DNA of 5,016 nucleotides. Source: Elusimicrobiota bacterium. GTDB lineage: Bacteria > CG03 > SLGR01. Position 1 is the stretch's first letter; each line of letters begins with the position of its first letter. The notes beneath the pieces are model-generated. The model was not told the origin of the DNA. It searched no databases and saw only the letters and a program-made list of their open reading frames with translations. The position numbers and the translations under genes are program-made. The stretch spans positions 1 to 5,016 of the forward strand of contig JAAZFS010000271.1 of the NCBI GenBank assembly GCA_012511615.1. The letters run 5' to 3'. Shown here piece by piece: positions 1-5,016 of this stretch.

Positions 1-171
1 CTGGTTCTTTCTCCCTATCTTCAGACCGAACTCGGAGGCGGATTTATGCTCGATGTCCGGGCTGGATACATGAGTGGGGAGAATATTGCCTTATTTGGCA
101 AAACCCTATTTGAGGGGGAGCTTACTCCAGTGAAGGGAATCCTCCAATTTACACTAAGTTATTCGTTTTAA
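1..171 (+). CDS. Outer-membrane beta-barrel protein, C-terminal fragment
   Basis: Frame 1 is open from the first base to a TAA at 169-171 and gives the last 56 residues of a protein whose start lies outside the window. The fragment has alternating hydrophobic and polar residues in two stretches (around GFMLDVRAGYM and GILQFTLSYSF) separated by a polar, glycine-rich turn. It ends in a C-terminal phenylalanine in the pattern FTLSYSF. A last beta strand with aromatic residues at alternating positions and a terminal Phe is the classical recognition signal for the BAM outer-membrane assembly machinery. I therefore infer an integral outer-membrane barrel protein; the specific family (porin, transporter, OmpW-like or other) cannot be told from this piece. 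It is convergent with prfC, only 27 bases separating the two stops. Confidence 0.6.
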   Translation: MVLSPYLQTELGGGFMLDVRAGYMSGENIALFGKTLFEGELTPVKGILQFTLSYSF

Positions 172-198
172 ATAATTATACAGAAGGTTTTATTAAAA

Positions 199-1815
199 CT
201 ATTCGGGTGGTGAAGGAAAAAGGGTGACATTATTATGTTTTTCTTCAAAAGCCTTGGCTGCCCAGTCGGCAGTAAATAACACCACATCTCTTTTGAGGTT
301 GTCTTTTCCATAAGAGGCGCCGTAGGGAAGTGCCCGCTTCAAATCATCAATATCCATATCTGTCTTTATCCATCTTAGAAAAGTCCAGGGCATGGGTCTA
401 AGGCTGGAGTCAGCCCCATATTCTTCTTTGAGTCTGTGCTGAAGCACTTCAAACTGTAGGGGACCAACTGCACCCAGAAGTGGAAGGGGGTCTGGATTAT
501 CTGGTAGATGGAAAGCCTGAACTAGGTCTTCTGCAAGGAAATGTTCGATTCCTTTCCTGAAAGATTTATAATTGGATGGTTTGGGATTGCTTATGTAGGC
601 AAATATTTCAGGTGCAAATCGGGTAATGACATTATATTTTATAAGTTTATCAGTACTTAAGGTGTCGCCGACCTTGAAATCTGCCCTGGTAACAAAACCT
701 ACAATATCTCCAGGATAAGCTGTGCTAACAGTTTCTCTTTCTTTCCCAAAAACATTGTGGCCCGAAGCTAGTCTAATCTTTTTTTTCAGTCTGCTGTGGT
801 AGACATTCATATCCCTTACAAATTTTCCTGAGCAGACTCGGACAAAAACCATCCTGTCTCGGTGCATGGGATTCATATTTGTTTGAACTTTGAAAACAAA
901 CCCCGAGAAGCCAGGAGTGTCAAGGGCTATTGGGCCCTTATTAGAATCCCTTGGAAGAGGCTCAGTGGAGTCTTTAAGAAAATTTTTAAACATTAGTTCT
1001 ACCCCAAAGTTATTTACCGCGCTCCCAAAATAGACTGGAGTAACATTTCCTTTTAAAACCTCTGAATAATCAATTTCATCGAAAGCGGCATCAAGGAGTT
1101 CAAGCTCTTCGGCAGTTTCGTCATAGATATCAGTTTCAAGAATTTCTCTTACCGAAGGATCATCAGGGTTGTAGATAGAGACGGGAGCCCTGTAGCTACC
1201 GCCTGGGGTCCGCTTAAAGAGGTGGATTGCTTTTTTGTTTCGGTCAAATATTCCCTTGAAGTTTTTTCCACTACCGAAGGGCCAGGTAACAGGAAAGGCT
1301 TTTATATCCAACATTTTTTCTAATTGGTCTATAAGTTCAAATGACTCCATAGCTGGAAGGTCCAGCTTGTTCATAAACGTAAATATAGGGATAGAGCATC
1401 TGCTACATATTTCAAAGAGTATTCTGGTTTGTGATTCTATACCCTTACCGGCATCGATCATCATTATTACGGCATCAGCTGCCATAAGTACCCTGTAGGT
1501 ATCTTCGGAAAAATCTTTGTGACCGGGAGTATCTAAGATATTGAGTCGGTAATTTTCGTAGTCAAACTGAAGAACGGTGGAAGATATAGATATTCCCCTT
1601 TTTTTCTCTAGTTCCATCCAGTCAGAGGTAGTGTCTCGTTGCTGTTTCTTGGCAGTAACTGACCCGGCCAGCTGTATGGCGTTTCCGTAAAGAAGAAATT
1701 TTTCTGTTAGGGTAGTCTTGCCAGCATCAGGATGAGATATGATGGCAAAGGTTCTTCTTCTTGCTGCTTCTTTTCTGATTTCTCCCGCACTGGTATTTTT
1801 ATCTGATTTGTTCAT
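199..1815 (-). CDS. prfC: Peptide chain release factor 3 (RF3)
   Basis: RF3 is a cytoplasmic translational GTPase that binds the post-termination ribosome and ejects RF1 or RF2 after peptide release. The 538-residue product is close to the usual length (about 530). The GTPase motifs are intact: P-loop SHPDAGKT (residues 27-34), switch I region RDTTSDWMELEKKRGISIS (60-78), DTPGH (95-99) and NKLD (149-152). The RF3-specific N-terminus (RRRTFAIISHPDAGKTTLTEK) and switch I separate it from EF-G and LepA. Elongation-factor-like domains 2 and 3 follow, with the typical segment GAVGPLQFEVLQHRLKEEYG near the C-terminus. The ATG at 1813-1815 is the earliest possible start because an in-frame TAA lies at 1822-1824, and it places the P-loop where the family has it. 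No Shine-Dalgarno sequence precedes it; the leader is A+T-rich. A strong promoter and a 5' hairpin lie upstream (separate entries). It ends with TAG facing the barrel-protein gene. Confidence 0.97.
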   Translation of the reverse strand: MNKSDKNTSAGEIRKEAARRRTFAIISHPDAGKTTLTEKFLLYGNAIQLAGSVTAKKQQRDTTSDWMELEKKRGISISSTVLQFDYENYRLNILDTPGHKDFSEDTYRVLMAADAVIMMIDAGKGIESQTRILFEICSRCSIPIFTFMNKLDLPAMESFELIDQLEKMLDIKAFPVTWPFGSGKNFKGIFDRNKKAIHLFKRTPGGSYRAPVSIYNPDDPSVREILETDIYDETAEELELLDAAFDEIDYSEVLKGNVTPVYFGSAVNNFGVELMFKNFLKDSTEPLPRDSNKGPIALDTPGFSGFVFKVQTNMNPMHRDRMVFVRVCSGKFVRDMNVYHSRLKKKIRLASGHNVFGKERETVSTAYPGDIVGFVTRADFKVGDTLSTDKLIKYNVITRFAPEIFAYISNPKPSNYKSFRKGIEHFLAEDLVQAFHLPDNPDPLPLLGAVGPLQFEVLQHRLKEEYGADSSLRPMPWTFLRWIKTDMDIDDLKRALPYGASYGKDNLKRDVVLFTADWAAKAFEEKHNNVTLFPSPPE

Positions 1816-1857
1816 ATTAATTTATTAATTCAATCAAGGCTTTCATTAAAACAAATA

Positions 1858-1875
1858 CCGCCGATTTTCCGGCGG
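1858..1875 (-). promoter_or_regulatory. GC-only hairpin at the predicted 5' end of prfC mRNA
   Basis: On the - strand CCGCCG pairs perfectly with CGGCGG across a six-base GAAAAT loop, which a G-U pair can shrink to four A. The hairpin is followed by TATTTGTTTT, a U-rich stretch, so it also looks like a Rho-independent terminator for transcripts coming from the sirtuin gene, whose stop is about 95 bases upstream. With the promoter at 1883-1911, however, transcription of prfC should begin at about 1876-1877, making this stem the first element of the mRNA. It could be a 5'-end stabiliser, a terminator for upstream readthrough, or both. On the + strand no T-run follows, so it is not a terminator for + strand transcription. 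Confidence 0.55.
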
Positions 1876-1882
1876 ATGAGTG

Positions 1883-1911
1883 ATTTTACCAGCCTTGTAG
1901 TTCGCTGTCAA
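1883..1911 (-). promoter_or_regulatory. Strong sigma-70-type promoter for prfC
   Basis: Reading the - strand, TTGACA (1911 to 1906) is a perfect -35 box. A 17-base spacer follows, then TAAAAT (1888 to 1883), five of six matches to the -10 consensus. The spacer ends in TGG, giving an extended -10 (TGn). The predicted start is at about 1876-1877, giving a leader of about 61 bases before the prfC ATG. The box quality, ideal spacing and position in the gap between the sirtuin and prfC make a chance match unlikely, but it is a prediction from consensus only. Confidence 0.7.
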
Positions 1912-1969
1912 TATATCACTCCATGGAATTAGAATTTTTCTTTAGCCTTGGGGATTCAGAAGCAGTTTT

Positions 1970-2695
1970 TCAGTCCCATTGACTGATTATTTCTCCAACT
2001 TTTCCCTGAATAAAATAATTTACCTTAGGATTAGCAACTCTACTTAAATTGACGAGAATCAATTTGTCGCCCTGATAATAATCAATAAATCCTGCTGCAG
2101 GATATACGGCCAGCGATGTTCCGCCAACAATGACTACATCTGCCTCTTCAATATATTGGAGGCTTTGCCGGGTAATCGAATTATCCAGTGGCTCTTCAAA
2201 TAAAACGATACCTGGATGAATAAGCCCCCCACAATCATCGCATAGTGCGGCCCCTTCAGTATTAGCGACATAATCTAAATCAAAATCCTTATCGCATTTC
2301 ATACAATAGTTTTCATTAATTGTGCCATGTAGCTGTAAAACATTTTTTGAGCCAGCTTTTTGATGCAGATGATCAATGTTTTGGGTGATGACCGCTTTTA
2401 GTTTTCCCTTTTTCTCCAGTTCCGCTAATTTCAAATGAGCAGGATTGGGCTTTGCTGCCATACCGGGCTTGAGAATTTTCTCTCTATAAAAGTCATAGAA
2501 AACATCTGGATGTTTTAAAAAGAATGAACGACCTATAACCTGCTCTGGCGGGTATTTGTATTCTTGATTATAAATTCCATCTGCAGAACGAAAGTCAGGG
2601 ATGCCGCTTTCGGTTGACATGCCTGCTCCTCCAAAAAATACGATATTATCTGATTCTGCGACTATTTTCTTAACTTGCTCTAAGTCTGATTTCAT
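1970..2695 (-). CDS. cobB: Sirtuin, NAD-dependent protein deacylase (Sir2 family)
   Basis: Sirtuins remove acyl groups from lysine using NAD+, yielding nicotinamide and O-acyl-ADP-ribose; bacterial ones act in the cytoplasm on metabolic enzymes such as acetyl-CoA synthetase. All signature elements are seen in the 241-residue product: GAGMSTESGIPDFRS (23-37), TQNID (104-108), catalytic His123 in LHGT, zinc cysteines C131/C134 and C152/C155, and GTSLAVYPAAG (192-202). The length fits a minimal bacterial sirtuin. The region FYDFYREKI (66-74) does not show the Tyr-x-x-Arg spacing that marks desuccinylase-type (class III, E. coli CobB/SIRT5) enzymes, so plain deacetylation is the likelier activity; this is an inference, and the symbol cobB is only the customary name. 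The ATG is supported by AGAGG (2705-2709 on the opposite strand) nine bases upstream. It is divergent from the E1-like gene and upstream of prfC on the same strand. Confidence 0.95.
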   Translation of the reverse strand: MKSDLEQVKKIVAESDNIVFFGGAGMSTESGIPDFRSADGIYNQEYKYPPEQVIGRSFFLKHPDVFYDFYREKILKPGMAAKPNPAHLKLAELEKKGKLKAVITQNIDHLHQKAGSKNVLQLHGTINENYCMKCDKDFDLDYVANTEGAALCDDCGGLIHPGIVLFEEPLDNSITRQSLQYIEEADVVIVGGTSLAVYPAAGFIDYYQGDKLILVNLSRVANPKVNYFIQGKVGEIISQWD

Positions 2696-2745
2696 GAAAT
2701 TTTGCCTCTTTCAACATTTGGTTTTTATTTTTTTCAATTAAGTGC

Positions 2746-2763
2746 TTTAACTATATAGTTTAA
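2746..2763. promoter_or_regulatory. 18-bp near-perfect palindrome in the divergent intergenic region
   Basis: TTTAACTATATAGTTTAA is an inverted repeat centred at 2754/2755. The inner 12 bases (2749-2760, AACTATATAGTT) are perfectly self-complementary, and only one position per half fails in the full 18. It lies 51 bases upstream of the sirtuin start and 131 bases before the E1-like start. Each strand reads TATAGT within it, so it can serve as a -10 box in either direction; on the + strand TTTTCA (2731-2736) sits 17 bases before that box, while the - strand partner (TTCTGA, 16 bases) is weak. It could be an operator, a shared divergent promoter core, or a chance A+T-rich symmetry. Confidence 0.35.
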
Positions 2764-2847
2764 CAAAAAATTCAGAATTTAATTAGATTTAGTGGTTTTA
2801 TCAAGAAAAAATCAGGGTAGGAACCGGAGAAATTTCAATCTGGCTCT

Positions 2848-2876
2848 TTGTAAGTTTAGGAGAATTATTTTATATT
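2848..2876 (+). promoter_or_regulatory. Candidate promoter for the E1-like/apbE gene run
   Basis: TTGTAA (2848-2853, four of six matches to the -35 consensus) is followed after exactly 17 bases by TATATT (2871-2876, five of six to the -10). The predicted start would be near 2883, leaving a leader of only about 11 bases before the ATG at 2894, short but workable with the AGG at 2883-2885. The surrounding DNA is A+T-rich, so chance matches are common. A rival start from the palindrome region would give a leader of about 128 bases. Confidence 0.35.
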
Positions 2877-2893
2877 TACCTTAGGCTGAATCA

Positions 2894-3703
2894 ATGATAG
2901 AGAAAAATATAGTAAACTTTAAGCGATATTCAAGACAGATAATCTTGAAGGATATTGATGTAACAGGCCAGAAAAAGCTGTCTTACGCATCGGTTCTTGT
3001 CATAGGGAGTGGAGGGCTCGGGTCGTCAGCTCTCTTTTACCTTGCTGCGGCTGGGGTAGGGAGAATTGGAATAGTTGACTCTGATTGGGTGGAATTATCC
3101 AATTTAAACCGGCAGATACTTTTTAATGAGAAAGAAATAGGCAAAAGTAAAACTTCAAGTGCAGCTGAAAAACTAAGGGCTTTTAACTCTTCAATATCGA
3201 TTGAAGAGAATGACGGTTTTTTTGATTCCTCAAATGCTTCCAGATTAGTAGAAAAATATGATTTTGTAATAGACGCAGTAGATAATTTTGAAACTAAATT
3301 TTTGATAAACGATGCCTGTGTTTTAAATAAGCGACCTTTTGTTCACGCGGGAATAGAAGCTTTCGGAGGGCAAATAATGACGGTGATTCCAGAGAAAAGT
3401 CCCTGTCTTAGATGCCTGATGGATCAACCTCCGCATGAAAAGGATGAGAAGCAGCAACCAATTGGCATTCTGGGTGCTAGTGCAGGGGTCATTGGAAGCA
3501 TTCAGGCTGCTGAGGCGATAAAATATTTTATAGGCACGGGCGACCTTTTAACTGGTCGGCTCCTGAATGTCAGTCTTAAAAATATGCGTTTTAAGATTTT
3601 GAAATACAGTAAGGATTCTCTTTGTCTTGTCTGTTCGCCGGAGAAAATCATCAGCCGGATTGATCCTGAAAAATGGACTCCTTATCTGGAAAAACCTGCA
3701 TGA
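2894..3703 (+). CDS. E1-like adenylyltransferase, HesA/MoeB/ThiF family
   Basis: Enzymes of this family use ATP to adenylate the C-terminal glycine of a ubiquitin-like sulfur carrier (ThiS for thiamine, MoaD for molybdopterin, or relatives) in the cytoplasm. The 269-residue product begins with the typical RYSRQIIL (11-18). It has the nucleotide loop GSGGLGS (38-44), D62 and D64, R73 in SNLNRQ, K86 in GKSK and D130 in DAVDN; R73, K86 and D130 fall at the same numbers as the ATP-handling residues of E. coli MoeB. Zinc cysteines C171/C174 and C244/C247 are complete. Unusually, the segment between them (QQPIGILGASAGVIGS, 187-202) has no cysteine where ThiF and MoeB carry one (TC-EAG in MoeB). The ATG is the first possible start because TAG at 2882-2884 is in frame just upstream; only a weak AGG (2883-2885) precedes it. 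It overlaps apbE by four bases (ATGA). Substrate is undetermined, so no symbol is given. Confidence 0.9.
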   Translation: MIEKNIVNFKRYSRQIILKDIDVTGQKKLSYASVLVIGSGGLGSSALFYLAAAGVGRIGIVDSDWVELSNLNRQILFNEKEIGKSKTSSAAEKLRAFNSSISIEENDGFFDSSNASRLVEKYDFVIDAVDNFETKFLINDACVLNKRPFVHAGIEAFGGQIMTVIPEKSPCLRCLMDQPPHEKDEKQQPIGILGASAGVIGSIQAAEAIKYFIGTGDLLTGRLLNVSLKNMRFKILKYSKDSLCLVCSPEKIISRIDPEKWTPYLEKPA

Positions 3704-4692
3704 ACAATACCCCTCCAAAAAAATTATTTATTTTCATAGGTCTTTTATTTTTTCTATCCTCCTGTACTTCTGATTCTAAACTACCAAGAATAAGAAAAGA
3801 GGGCCGTATTCTGATGGATAGCTTTGTGATACTTCAGATACCAGAAGAAGAAGCATCCGATGAGGTCTTTGAGCTAGCTTTCAAGAGGCTGACCGAGGTC
3901 TATGAAAAATTCACAGCTCATCTGGAAGGCACACCCATTGAGAAGTTTAATAAGGGTAAGGAAAATATTGATGATGAAGAAATTATTTTTCTCATTAAAG
4001 AATCTATTCGGATAGGTAGTTTATCTGGAGGTGCCTTCGACATAACTTTATTTCCACTTATGGAACTCTGGGGATTTTATAGCGCGGACTACAGTTTGCC
4101 TGAAAATGAAAAGCTTGAGGAAACACTCTTACTTACAGGTTTGGATAAGCTTGAATTTAATGATATGGGAGAGCTTGTATGCGGGAGGGTAAAGATTGAT
4201 TTAGGGGGAATAGCCAAGGGCTATGCAGTAGATGAGGCAGCGGCCGCCCTGAGGCAAGCTGGAATAAAAAACGCTTTGTTCGATGCAGGAGGGGATATTT
4301 ATGCTCTTGGATTTAGAGATGAGAGAAACAAATTGCCCTGGAGGGTGGGAATAAAGGATCCTCACGGAGAAGGAATCATAAATCTTATTGGGATTTCTGA
4401 TAAGGCTGTTGCGACCTCTGGGGAATATGAGAGGCGTTTTGAGCTGGGGGGGAAAAGCTATCATCATATATTAAACCCTGCAAGCGGCCGTCCGGCTGAG
4501 GGTAAATCTTCGGTGACGGTTATTGCTCCTACTGCAAAGAAGGCTGATGCCTGGGCTACGGCTCTCTTTGTTATGGAGGTGGACCCAGCGCTTGAGCTTG
4601 CTTCAAAAACAGAGGATTTAGAGGTTTTGATAATTACTTCCACAGGAGAAAAACTCTCTACCCCTGGCTTTGGCGAGTTAATCATAGATTGA
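3700..4692 (+). CDS. apbE: FAD:protein FMN transferase, ApbE-like lipoprotein
   Basis: ApbE enzymes take FMN from FAD and attach it covalently to a Ser or Thr of target proteins such as RnfG, NqrC or other extracytoplasmic flavoproteins; spirochaete homologues also hydrolyse FAD. The 330-residue product starts with a lipoprotein signal (Lys7, Lys8, hydrophobic 9-19, lipobox LSSC, Cys22), so it is probably anchored to a membrane outside the cytoplasm. Family motifs appear in order: SGGAFDITLFPLMELWGF, DLGGIAKGYAVD (167-178), DAGGDIYALG (195 onward), AVATSGEYERRFE, HHILNPASGRP (255-265) and ADAWATALF with D283 and T287, the expected metal ligands together with A172. I chose the ATG at 3700 rather than the in-frame ATG at 3673: it overlaps the preceding stop as ATGA, implying translational coupling, and gives a normal signal peptide, whereas the upstream ATG adds nine polar residues. 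No flavinylation target is recognisable in the window. Confidence 0.93.
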   Translation: MNNTPPKKLFIFIGLLFFLSSCTSDSKLPRIRKEGRILMDSFVILQIPEEEASDEVFELAFKRLTEVYEKFTAHLEGTPIEKFNKGKENIDDEEIIFLIKESIRIGSLSGGAFDITLFPLMELWGFYSADYSLPENEKLEETLLLTGLDKLEFNDMGELVCGRVKIDLGGIAKGYAVDEAAAALRQAGIKNALFDAGGDIYALGFRDERNKLPWRVGIKDPHGEGIINLIGISDKAVATSGEYERRFELGGKSYHHILNPASGRPAEGKSSVTVIAPTAKKADAWATALFVMEVDPALELASKTEDLEVLIITSTGEKLSTPGFGELIID

Positions 4693-4746
4693 AGAAAATT
4701 GATAGATGAATCAAAATAGGGATCGGCTAAACTGCAGGTATGGATT

Positions 4747-4754
4747 AGGGAGGA
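4747..4754 (+). promoter_or_regulatory. Strong Shine-Dalgarno for the TlpA-like gene
   Basis: AGGGAGGA ends seven bases before the ATG at 4762-4764. It is the best ribosome-binding site in the window and fixes the start of the truncated gene. It also shows that this organism uses Shine-Dalgarno initiation, in contrast to the bare prfC leader. Confidence 0.75.
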
Positions 4755-4761
4755 TAGACTT

Positions 4762-5016
4762 ATGAGAAAAATATTGGTTTTTTTACTAATAATTGGGGGG
4801 TTATTGTTTGTGAAGAGAATGACAGCCCAAAGAGGTGTTTTAGCTAATGATTTGCAAGTATCTTCAACAAAAACTGACACTGATAAATCAAAATACGATT
4901 TTTCACTGAAGGAGCTTGGAGGAAATAAGGTATATTCTCTAAATGATTTTAAAGGAAAGCCACTTTTTATTGATTTTTGGGCTTCCTGGTGTCCTCCTTG
5001 CAGGGCAGCATCACCC
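4762..5016 (+). CDS. TlpA/ResA-like thiol-disulfide oxidoreductase, N-terminal part
   Basis: The frame from the ATG at 4762 stays open to the window edge, giving 85 residues of a longer protein. Residues 1-19 are MRK, a hydrophobic run (I4-V17) and KR, which fits a signal anchor or uncleaved signal peptide leading to the periplasm or outer face of the inner membrane. A polar linker (about 30-44) leads into a thioredoxin-fold beginning: YDFSLKELGGNKVYSLNDFKGKP, then LFIDFWASWCPPC with redox cysteines C77 and C80. The FxLxxLxGxxxxLxDFKGK start and the WCPPC motif are typical of TlpA/ResA proteins, which reduce disulfides in apocytochromes or other exported proteins, and of AhpC/TSA-related proteins. 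The gap to apbE is 69 bases with no visible terminator, so it may be cotranscribed. The C-terminal half, including the expected cis-proline, is not in the window. Confidence 0.85.
   Translation, partial: MRKILVFLLIIGGLLFVKRMTAQRGVLANDLQVSSTKTDTDKSKYDFSLKELGGNKVYSLNDFKGKPLFIDFWASWCPPCRAASP

Noticed and set aside
186..200. Short inverted repeat GGTTTT-ATT-AAAACT between the convergent stops, considered as a bidirectional terminator
   Set aside because: The stem is only six mostly A-T/G-U pairs with a three-base loop and overlaps the prfC stop; too weak to call a terminator.
1235..1498. 87-codon open frame on the + strand inside prfC
   Set aside because: It lies wholly antisense to a well-conserved RF3 GTPase domain, has no recognisable protein features and no supporting ribosome-binding site.
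3673..3699. Upstream in-frame ATG that would add nine residues to ApbE
   Set aside because: It lies inside the E1-like coding region, and the ATG at 3700 gives an ATGA overlap and a normal lipoprotein signal peptide.
4201..4467. 88-codon open frame on the - strand inside apbE
   Set aside because: It is antisense to conserved ApbE motifs and has no family resemblance; a shadow of the real gene.
4693..4761. Gap between apbE and the TlpA-like gene, checked for a promoter or terminator
   Set aside because: No convincing hairpin with a T-run or -35/-10 pair was seen; only the Shine-Dalgarno sequence stands out.
4464..4880. 138-codon open frame on the - strand across the apbE end and TlpA-like start
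   Set aside because: It runs antisense through two genes with strong family motifs and a strong Shine-Dalgarno; its translation is serine- and threonine-rich without recognisable structure.

Overview
The window is a compact, gene-dense stretch from what looks like a Gram-negative bacterium with an A+T-rich genome. The diderm envelope is suggested by the tail of an outer-membrane beta-barrel protein at the left edge, an ApbE-type lipoprotein with a clear lipobox, and an exported TlpA/ResA-like thioredoxin at the right edge. The lineage cannot be fixed from sequence alone. The overall style (a RF3 with an RxTTSDWMELEKKRGISIS switch region, a lipoprotein ApbE, a Firmicutes-like sirtuin) would fit a spirochaete or a related diderm, but this is a guess. 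I see no mobile element, CRISPR array, RNA gene or sign of recent transfer, and no gene-free stretch longer than 300 bases.

Left part (1-1969): the C-terminus of a beta-barrel protein on the + strand converges on prfC (peptide chain release factor 3) on the - strand, with only 27 bases between the two stop codons. Upstream of prfC is an unusually good sigma-70-type promoter (TTGACA, 17-base spacer, TAAAAT, with an extended -10 TG). It would start the mRNA almost exactly at a GC-only hairpin. The rest of the prfC leader is A+U-rich and has no Shine-Dalgarno sequence.

Middle (1970-2893): a sirtuin (NAD-dependent protein deacylase) lies on the - strand, upstream of prfC. The 198-base region between it and the next gene is divergent, A+T-rich, and holds a near-perfect 18-bp palindrome and candidate promoters.

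Right part (2894-5016): a + strand gene run of three. It comprises an E1-like adenylyltransferase (HesA/MoeB/ThiF family), an ApbE-like FAD:protein FMN transferase lipoprotein whose ATG overlaps the stop of the first gene (ATGA), and a TlpA-like thiol-disulfide protein cut off by the window end. The first acts in the cytoplasm, activating a ubiquitin-like sulfur carrier for thiamine, molybdopterin or related sulfur chemistry. The other two act outside the inner membrane, in covalent flavinylation and thiol redox. They may share only a transcript, or may serve a common redox or cofactor maturation process; the window contains no sulfur carrier protein and no recognisable flavinylation target to decide this.

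All complete genes belong to known families. The points most worth a second look are the prfC leader architecture, the E1-like enzyme that lacks the cysteine found in classical ThiF/MoeB, and the coupling of that enzyme to ApbE.
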